A program made the position numbers and the translations under genes. Below, in pieces: positions 34,781 to 41,633 of a stretch of DNA of 41,633 nt. The notes beneath the pieces are model-generated. The model saw nothing but the letters and a program-made list of their open reading frames with translations. It was not told the origin of the DNA and did no database searches. The stretch covers positions 1-41,633 of the forward strand of contig CANRAM010000003.1 of NCBI GenBank assembly GCA_947628605.1, written 5' to 3'. Positions within the stretch are counted from its first letter, which is position 1. Each line of letters begins with the position of its first letter. Origin of the DNA: an uncultured Clostridia bacterium (lineage in GTDB: Bacteria; Bacillota; Clostridia; TANB77; CAG-508).

Positions 34781-35630
34781 CTAAAATTTATTTCCAGTAA
34801 TTTTTTCATAAGCTTCAATATATTTATTACGAGTAGTATCAATTACACTTTGTGGAATTGGAGTAGGATTTTCAGCATTCCAACCAGTTCCTTTTAGCCA
34901 ATCTCTTAAATATTGTTTATCAAAACTTTTTCCGAGAATGACCAACTTTATATTCATCTGCTGGCCAAAATCTGCTTGAATCTGGAGTTAAAAGCTCATC
35001 CCCTAAAACTAAATCTCCATTTTCATCTAAACCAAATTCAAATTTGGTATCTGCAATAATTATTCCTTTAGATAAAGCATATTCAGCACATTTTGAATAA
35101 ATTTCTATTGAAGTATCTCTAACTTTTTTTGCAAGTTCTTCACCTATTAAATCACAAGTTTGTTCAAAGCTAATATTTTCATCGTGACCTTCGCTAGCTT
35201 TAGTAGAAGGAGTAAAAATTGGTGTAGGAAGTTTTTCAGATTCTTGCAAACCTTCAGGTAAACTAATACCACAAACAGTTCCATTTTCTTTATAACTTTT
35301 CCAACCAGAGCCAGTAATATATCCCCTAACAATACATTCAATAGGAAGCATTTTTAATTTTTTTACTAACATACTTCTTCCTTCAAATTCAGGCTTTTGA
35401 AATTCTTCAGGAAAATCAGAAATATTAGTTGAAATAATGTGATTTTTTACAAAATTTTGTGTATAATCAAACCAAAATTCAGAAATTTTATTAAGTATTA
35501 TACCTTTATCTGTTACCATAGTTGGAAGTATAACATCAAAAGCAGAAATTCTATCCGAAACAACAATTATAAGTTTGTTATCATCAACTTCGTAAATTTC
35601 ACGTACTTTACCACTACTAATCTTTTTCAT
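34781..35630 (-). CDS. purC: phosphoribosylaminoimidazole-succinocarboxamide synthase; +1 frameshift at CGG 34934-34932
   Basis: SGKVREIYEVDDNKLIIVVSDRISAFDVILP...; after +1 shift GKSFDKQYLRDWLKGTGWNAENPTPIPQSVIDTTRNKYIEAYEKITGNKF*. Confidence 0.95.
34932..34934 (-). other. candidate +1 recoding site, CGG-A, purC
   Basis: ggt cat tct [c]gga aaa agt ttt gat. Confidence 0.9.
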
Positions 35631-35683
35631 AAAAACCTCTTTTCCGCCTATAAATAGGCTAATTATTAAATTAATTTATTATC

Positions 35684-35825
35684 TAGAAGTATATGTTTTA
35701 ATTTTTTTTAAATACTTCGGCTTTCCCCAAAGAAACTGTAAAAAATACTTCGTATTTTAACAGTTTCTATTGGTCCCCACAAAAGCCTCGTCATCATTTA
35801 AAAAAAATTAAAACATATACTTCTA
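35684..35825. repeat. 142-bp element with 30-bp perfect inverted terminal arms and internal hairpin
   Basis: tagaagtatatgttttaattttttttaaat ... atttaaaaaaaattaaaacatatacttcta; internal agaaactgt/acagtttct. Confidence 0.85.
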
Positions 35826-35848
35826 AATCTATTTACTAAAATAAAATT

Positions 35849-36370
35849 TTACATTTGCTCTAAATAAGCACTATAACCTAAATCTTGTAGTTTTTCATCT
35901 TTCTTTATAACAGTATCCTTTAAAGTACTCTTAAAGTCAGCAAGTTTTTTCTTAAGTTCATCATTTCCAACACTAAGAATAGACGTAGCTAAAATTCCTG
36001 CATTTTTTGCACCATTAATAGCAACAGTAGCAACTGGAATTCCAGAAGGCATTTGAACAATTGAATATAAAGAATCTAGACCACTTAAAGTTTTTGTGTG
36101 AATTGGAATACCTATAACAGGAATAGTTGGAACTAAGGCAGCAAAAACACCAGGTAAATGAGCAGCACCACCAGCACCAGCAATAATAACTTTTGTACCA
36201 CTTTCCTTTAAACTTTCAGCATATTCAAAAGCTTTTTCAGGTGTTCTATGAACCGATAAAATCTTCATTTCATAAGAAATACCCATATCCTCTAAAAATT
36301 TTGCAGCATCTTTCATAATATTTAAATCAGAGTCACTACCCATAATAATACTAACATCAAAGTTTTTCAT
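35849..36370 (-). CDS. purE: N5-carboxyaminoimidazole ribonucleotide mutase
   Basis: VSIIMGSDSDLNIMKDAAKFLEDMGI...SVHRTPEKA...IAGAGGAAHLPG. Confidence 0.96.
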   Translation of the reverse strand: MKNFDVSIIMGSDSDLNIMKDAAKFLEDMGISYEMKILSVHRTPEKAFEYAESLKESGTKVIIAGAGGAAHLPGVFAALVPTIPVIGIPIHTKTLSGLDSLYSIVQMPSGIPVATVAINGAKNAGILATSILSVGNDELKKKLADFKSTLKDTVIKKDEKLQDLGYSAYLEQM

Positions 36371-36521
36371 AAATTATCCTCCTTGTATCAAAACTAGACA
36401 TATTATAACACGTATAAACAAAAAAGTCAGTATTTTTTTGCATATTAAAGAATAAAAAATTTGAAGAATATGGCAATTAGGTTTACAATATGAACTAAAA
36501 AATGCTATAATAAAAGCATAT

Positions 36522-36611
36522 ATGAAATACGAAGAAGGATATAGCGGAAAAACTTGGAAGCAAATAGCAAAAGAACAAAAAGAAAACGAAGAAGCAGACC
36601 AAATTAGGTAA
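36522..36611 (+). CDS. 29-aa small ORF, unknown
   Basis: MKYEEGYSGKTWKQIAKEQKENEEADQIR*; no clear SD. Confidence 0.2.
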   Translation: MKYEEGYSGKTWKQIAKEQKENEEADQIR

Positions 36612-36683
36612 TAAAAATAAACATAAAACTATGTTTGAATTGATTGCTGTATATTATATAATATATAAAAAAGGAGTAATATT

Positions 36684-38384
36684 ATGAATAGTAAAAAAAC
36701 CAATTATCTAATAGCCGTAATGAATGTAATAGCTATAGTATCATTTTATTTGTTATATTTTTCATCAAATTATTTAACAGATACTATGATGATAAGCTCA
36801 AATGGTGCTAAAAATATATATAACAATAATATTATTGAATTTTTATTACTTAATATAAAACCAATAATGATAATACTAAGCTTAAGTATTGCGATACCTA
36901 ATATTGTTTCTGCAATTCAAAATAAAAAAGATAAAAAATTAAGTTTTTGGCAACTTGTTTTTGGAGTTTATAATCTAAGTGCGGCAGTAGATATAGCATT
37001 TCTAGAATACTCAGATGTCAAAAAATGGGAACATATAATAATGTTTATAGTAATCCCTATAATATTAGTAATTAAAAATTTTATTACTATAAAAAAAGAT
37101 AAACCTACGAAACTTAAAATTGTTTCTTATATGTTAGCTATAATAATAGCTATAATTGAAATATTTAATTGTTTATTTAATTTTTTGGGTACAGGAACTT
37201 TGTGGAGTATAATAGCAATAATAATGCAATTTATATATATTCATAATCAAGAAAATACTAATGTTGAAAGTAAAGGAAGAAAAGTATTTAATATTATTCT
37301 ATATTATATAATACAAACAATAGTAGTTGTATCGTTTTCATTTATAGTTATTTATTCATTATCAGTTGTAAAAATTAATGAAATAAAATTAGATAGCCAA
37401 TTATCAGAATTACATAGTAATATAACAAAGTTACAAGGAATTACTAATGAAGAAATATATATTCCTGTAAAAAAAGACAATAAATACGGTTTTATAAATG
37501 AAAAAGGACAGGAAAAAATAGAGTGTCAATATAATATAGTAACATATTTCTACGAAATTGAAATTAATAATACTAAATATTATATAGCATTAGCAAATAA
37601 AGACGATAAATGGTATATCATTTCAAAAAGTAATGAAAGTATAGAACTAAATGGAGATGTAGGAAAAAATATACAAACGAGTTATAATTATTTTAGCGAA
37701 TCTGTGATGCGTGTTAAAAGCGAAGAGTCTAGATTGTTATTATATAAACTCTTTTTAGGTATACTTTTTAGAGGAAATGAAGAGTTAAATGAACAATTCC
37801 TAGAAGAAAGCGATACCAATAGTATTACTTTAACAGAACAAAATTCAGAATATTATTATTCTAACAAAAACTTTACTATGATAATAGAGCCACTATATGC
37901 TCAAACAGATTATGAAGAAAATTATTATGAAGAAAGTGATGATTCATCAGGTAAAACAAAATGCAATGTAACAATAATAAAACCTAATGGAGAACGAAAA
38001 TCTAGTATAGTATATTTAACACAATTTGATGAATATAATGCAACTATAAAAACATTTTCAAATGGATATATAGAGTTTGAAAATGAAGAACAAACATATA
38101 CTGGCTGGTATGATAATAATGGAAATAAATCAACAATTTCTAATGATTACTATATAATAGATATTAAAGATAATAAAATAATATTAGCCAACTATGCGGA
38201 TGGAACATCTGAATATATAATAATAGATATAACAGGAAAAGTATTACTAAAAACAACGGATATTTTAATTTTTAATAATTTGTATGCAGTAAAAAATGAA
38301 AATAAAAATATGATTCTTGTAGATAAAGACTTAAATACAATATCAAAAGAATATGATAAAATACTTAATATCAAATTTAAATAA
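36684..38384 (+). CDS. membrane protein with WG-repeat-like C-terminal region
   Basis: N-terminal TM segments; KKDNKYGFINEKGQEKIECQYN. Confidence 0.6.
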   Translation: MNSKKTNYLIAVMNVIAIVSFYLLYFSSNYLTDTMMISSNGAKNIYNNNIIEFLLLNIKPIMIILSLSIAIPNIVSAIQNKKDKKLSFWQLVFGVYNLSAAVDIAFLEYSDVKKWEHIIMFIVIPIILVIKNFITIKKDKPTKLKIVSYMLAIIIAIIEIFNCLFNFLGTGTLWSIIAIIMQFIYIHNQENTNVESKGRKVFNIILYYIIQTIVVVSFSFIVIYSLSVVKINEIKLDSQLSELHSNITKLQGITNEEIYIPVKKDNKYGFINEKGQEKIECQYNIVTYFYEIEINNTKYYIALANKDDKWYIISKSNESIELNGDVGKNIQTSYNYFSESVMRVKSEESRLLLYKLFLGILFRGNEELNEQFLEESDTNSITLTEQNSEYYYSNKNFTMIIEPLYAQTDYEENYYEESDDSSGKTKCNVTIIKPNGERKSSIVYLTQFDEYNATIKTFSNGYIEFENEEQTYTGWYDNNGNKSTISNDYYIIDIKDNKIILANYADGTSEYIIIDITGKVLLKTTDILIFNNLYAVKNENKNMILVDKDLNTISKEYDKILNIKFK

Positions 38385-38397
38385 AAAAATCACAAAA

Positions 38398-38427
38398 CCT
38401 CGTTTATTAGAATAATAATAAACGAGG
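38398..38427 (+). promoter_or_regulatory. 12-bp hairpin containing the SD of the SDR gene
   Basis: cctcgtttatta-gaataa-taataaacgagg, ATG at 38435. Confidence 0.6.
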
Positions 38428-38434
38428 TGAAATT

Positions 38435-39379
38435 ATGAACTATAAATATTATACATCTAATAATAATGGGCAAGACGACTACGGCTTAAAATACATAGAT
38501 GAGCAGGGTTATGGATTAATTTGCAAAAACTATCAATTGGAGTTTCCACCGCAACATCAAGATACACAACCAGGAATGGAATATTTAATGACTCCAAGAC
38601 CTATATTCAACAATCCATATTATAGGGGAAGCGGAAAATTAATGAATAAAGTAGCAATAATAACAGGAGGAGATTCTGGAATAGGAAGAGCAGTTGCAGT
38701 AGGCTTTGTAAAAGAAGGGGCAACAGTAGTAATAGTTTACTACAATGAACAAAAGGATGCAGAAGAAACCAAAGAATTTATAGAAAAAATTGGAGGAAAA
38801 TGTTTATTACTTGCAGGAGATATTAAAGATACTAATTTTTGTAATAAAGTTATAGAAGAAACATTAAATAAATTCGGAAAAATAGATATTTTAGTAAATA
38901 ATGCAGGAGTACAATATCAGCAAAAAAGTTTACTAGATATAACAGACGAACAATTTGATTTAACAATGAAAACTAATATATATTCAATGTTCTATTTAAC
39001 AAAACGAGCGTTGAAACATATGTTGCCAGGAGCAAGTATTATAAATGTAACATCAATAACAACATTCAAAGGAGAACCAGAATTAATAGATTATGTAACA
39101 AGCAAAGGAGCAATTGTAGGCTTTACAAGGGCTCTTGCAACTAACTTAGCTCCTAAAAATATACGAGTAAATGCAGTATCACCGGGAGTATTTTGGACAC
39201 CACTTCAACCAGCCTGTTGGGAAGCAGAAAAAATACCAACATTAGGTTCAGATGCACCAATGGGAAGAGCAGGTCATCCATATGAAATAGCACCATTATT
39301 CATATATTTAGCAAGTGCGGATTCATCATATGTAACAGGTCAAGTTATGCATATTAATGGAGGAGAATATAAAGGATAA
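38435..39379 (+). CDS. SDR family oxidoreductase (glucose dehydrogenase/YghA-like)
   Basis: VAIITGGDSGIGRAVAV, NNAGVQYQ, YVTSKGA; N-terminal PPQHQDTQPGMEYLMTPRP. Confidence 0.92.
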   Translation: MNYKYYTSNNNGQDDYGLKYIDEQGYGLICKNYQLEFPPQHQDTQPGMEYLMTPRPIFNNPYYRGSGKLMNKVAIITGGDSGIGRAVAVGFVKEGATVVIVYYNEQKDAEETKEFIEKIGGKCLLLAGDIKDTNFCNKVIEETLNKFGKIDILVNNAGVQYQQKSLLDITDEQFDLTMKTNIYSMFYLTKRALKHMLPGASIINVTSITTFKGEPELIDYVTSKGAIVGFTRALATNLAPKNIRVNAVSPGVFWTPLQPACWEAEKIPTLGSDAPMGRAGHPYEIAPLFIYLASADSSYVTGQVMHINGGEYKG

Positions 39380-39447
39380 TATGTTATTTTTATCATTGCT
39401 TTTTTATTTTTTTGTATTATAATTAAAGAAAATAAAAAGGAGTTAAT

Positions 39448-40191
39448 ATGAAAAGGAATAAAAATATAAATAAAATAATACAAACAGGAATAACAATAAT
39501 TTTTATAGCAATATTTATACTTTTTGGATATGAACTAGAACCAAAGGATAAAACTTCAAATAACATACAAAATGAAATTAATATAAACTTAAATACAAAT
39601 GAAATACCAGAATATTTTGGAGAGATAGTTGTTAATATTAATAATAATATTCCATATTTTGAAGATAAAGATATAAGTACTGAAAATTTTGAAAATTATT
39701 CAGTACTTGACTCTTTAAATAGAGCAGGACAAGCTTTTGCAAATATTTGTAAAAACACGATGCCACCGCAAGGTACAAAAAGAGGTAGTATTTCATATAA
39801 ACCAACAGGTTGGGTTCAATATCTATATGGAGAAAACAATAGTAAACATTTATACGAAAGATGTCACTTAATAGCGTGGCAGTTGGGAAATGAAAACAAC
39901 AATAAAAATAATCTAATTACAGGTACTTCGCAAATGAATGAAGCTATGATAGAATATGAAAATACAGTTGCAAATTGGATTAAGCAACAAAATGAAAAAG
40001 GCAATGATTATCATATTTTATACAGAGTAACTCCTATTTATGAAGGAGAAAATAAATTAGCAAAGGGTGTAGAAATAGAAGCAAAGTCGGTTGAAGAAGA
40101 AGGAGTATCATTTAATAAATTCATATACAATGTGCAAGATAATTTTGAAATTAATTATAGTACGGGAGAAGCAAAATTAATAGAAGAATAA
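39448..40191 (+). CDS. secreted/membrane-anchored DNA/RNA non-specific endonuclease
   Basis: Signal-anchor; YERCHLIAWQLGNENNNKNNLITGTSQMNE variant of DRGH-type motif. Confidence 0.8.
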   Translation: MKRNKNINKIIQTGITIIFIAIFILFGYELEPKDKTSNNIQNEININLNTNEIPEYFGEIVVNINNNIPYFEDKDISTENFENYSVLDSLNRAGQAFANICKNTMPPQGTKRGSISYKPTGWVQYLYGENNSKHLYERCHLIAWQLGNENNNKNNLITGTSQMNEAMIEYENTVANWIKQQNEKGNDYHILYRVTPIYEGENKLAKGVEIEAKSVEEEGVSFNKFIYNVQDNFEINYSTGEAKLIEE

Positions 40192-40226
40192 TTACGTACA
40201 GTAAAAAATAAAGAGAAGGTGATAAA

Positions 40227-40706
40227 TTGGAAATAGAATTAAATAAAATAATACAAAAATTTCAAAATAATAATTTTATCAAAGATTTTGTAGAAGAATT
40301 AACTAAAGCACTAAATAATTCTAACAATAAAAATAAGCAAAACGATGAAAATTTAAAAAACATAAAATTATCTCAAGAAGAAGATTTAGAGTTATATAGG
40401 AAAGAAACTGATTTTTTACAGGAATATTTTAAAAAGGAATTATCAGATTTAAGTAAGGGAGAAATATTCATAGTTACCAATAAATATGAAGCTGATATTG
40501 AAAATTGTAGATATAAAATTGGTCAATATAAGGATAATAAGCAATGTCTACAAATTGTTTTTGAAAATGATTTACCAAAAAATATTCAATTAGATGATAT
40601 AGTAAGAAAAATAGATGGAAAATATATTTATGATGAAGAAGCTACAAAATATGTTAAAGATATTAGGAATAAAATAAGACAAGAAATAATAGATAAAAGA
40701 AATTAA
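40227..40706 (+). CDS. hypothetical protein
   Basis: Open frame with gaaggtg SD upstream of TTG start; charged/coiled. Confidence 0.5.
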   Translation: MEIELNKIIQKFQNNNFIKDFVEELTKALNNSNNKNKQNDENLKNIKLSQEEDLELYRKETDFLQEYFKKELSDLSKGEIFIVTNKYEADIENCRYKIGQYKDNKQCLQIVFENDLPKNIQLDDIVRKIDGKYIYDEEATKYVKDIRNKIRQEIIDKRN

Positions 40707-40715
40707 AGAAGCGGT

Positions 40716-41190
40716 TTATAATATCGCTCCTAATACCAATATACCAATATTATTATTATAAATTTCATTAAACTGATTTATAGAAAGAGGATTATTACCA
40801 AGTCCCGCTTCAATAGTAAAACCAGGTCTTCTAAAATCTTTTATAAACCAATCCTTAAACCCAGCAAAACTAGAATTGTAAGGAGTAACAGCTAAATTAT
40901 AACCACTAGCCTGAGAAAAAGCCTTGCCAATATATAATGATTCTTGAGGGGTATAATTTTCAAACTGCCAGTAAATCTCTTTACCTTGAGTATGATAAGC
41001 AATAACTAATCTAAAATTATGTTGAAGAGTAAAATTATATAAAGCTAAACTTTCAGGCTGTGATAAAGGTTTTTCACCCACATAGTCACGAGGAGCAGGA
41101 GTAATGAAACCCTGTGAATACTTTATATGCTTAGCATTTTCCCAGCCGTGCAGGAAATTGCAAATTTAAATCCACACCTCTCGTGTTTAA
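40716..41190 (-). pseudogene. C-terminal part of an M14-family (gamma-D-glutamyl-diamino acid) peptidase; +1 frameshift at CGG 41148-41146
   Basis: NTRGVDLNLQFPA[c]GWENAKHIKYSQGFITPAPRDYVGEKPLSQPESLALYNFT...FTIEAGLGNNPL; upstream catalytic region not recognisable. Confidence 0.7.
41146..41148 (-). other. candidate +1 recoding site, CGG-C, M14 remnant
   Basis: ttt cct gca [c]ggc tgg gaa aat. Confidence 0.8.
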
Positions 41191-41417
41191 AAAATACCAA
41201 CCCAAAATTAAAATGAATAAAATGCAGTAATCATCTATATTACAGAGTATTTCGATATTAAAGAAATATTCTGTTTTTTTATGCAATTCAAAGACAATAT
41301 TCAGAAGAATTTTTAAATAGTTTATATGCAAATTTTAAATGAATTTTATCTATTTTTTTAATAAAATTATTCTAAAAAATGATAAAAATTATGACTCTCA
41401 GAGGGCTAAAAAGGGTA

Positions 41418-41608
41418 TTAGGGATTTTTCCCTAAACAGCGATTTGTGGTCCAACAGACCATGCTGGCGACCAAAGGGCATAAAAAAAATGCCCTACCTT
41501 GTCGGAGCAAAAAAATTTTGCTCAAAATATCAAATTACGCTTCGCTAATTTTGATATTTTTTATATGTCAAAAATTAAGAACTATACTTTTAAGATTAGT
41601 ATAGTTCT
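41418..41608. other. cluster of consecutive hairpins ending in a terminator-like stem
   Basis: ttagggatttttccctaa; tggtccaacagacca; gggcataaaaaaaatgccc; gagcaaaaaaattttgctc; aaaatatcaaatta..taattttgatatttt; agaactatact..agtatagttct. Confidence 0.6.
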
Positions 41609-41633
41609 ATTTTATTTTTTGTAATTAAATTTT

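Noticed and set aside
35640-35830. Purine or ZTP riboswitch between purE and purC
   Set aside because: Conserved riboswitch core sequences I know are absent; only a long inverted-repeat structure is evident.

Overview
This is an AT-rich Firmicutes/Clostridia-like chromosomal segment. It carries one tRNA-Arg(TCT), a Gld-type ABC exporter, LCP, RsfS, a DacF-like carboxypeptidase, ComEA, Tex, a two-component/HD-GYP pair, a dimodular NRPS with terminal reductase, a pur cluster (purM, purL, purB; purC, purE), an SDR, a secreted nuclease and a degraded M14 peptidase. The main observation concerns the codon CGG. Reading the supplied ORFs against the raw sequence, nine ORF breaks in eight different genes sit exactly at an in-frame CGG: LCP, ComEA (twice), Tex, the RR/HD-GYP protein, NRPS, PurB, PurC and an M14 remnant. 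In every case skipping only the C (+1 shift, so CGG-N is read as GGN = Gly) restores the family-typical protein to its natural C-terminus. The restored glycine is the conserved one in Tex (NGDNPL), PurB (SGQTY), HD-GYP (YTRGHSDR) and M14 (FPAGWE). By manual scan, the otherwise intact host genes have no in-frame CGG, while out-of-frame CGG (e.g. tac-gga, gac-ggt) is common. The one exception is a short membrane-protein gene (27790..28287) with two in-frame CGG codons and no break. It is compositionally atypical and bracketed by a 12-bp inverted repeat, consistent with recent acquisition. I propose that CGG is a +1-frameshift (or CGGN quadruplet = Gly) codon in this organism. This resembles mitochondrial AGG/CCC frameshifting, but I know of no described bacterial case. 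A systematic sequencing artefact must be excluded. Secondary observations: an NRPS-kinase operon, a 30-nt poly-A tract inside the LCP gene, a 142-bp element with 30-bp perfect inverted arms between purE and purC, hairpins that sequester Shine-Dalgarno sequences, and a cluster of tandem hairpins near the window end.
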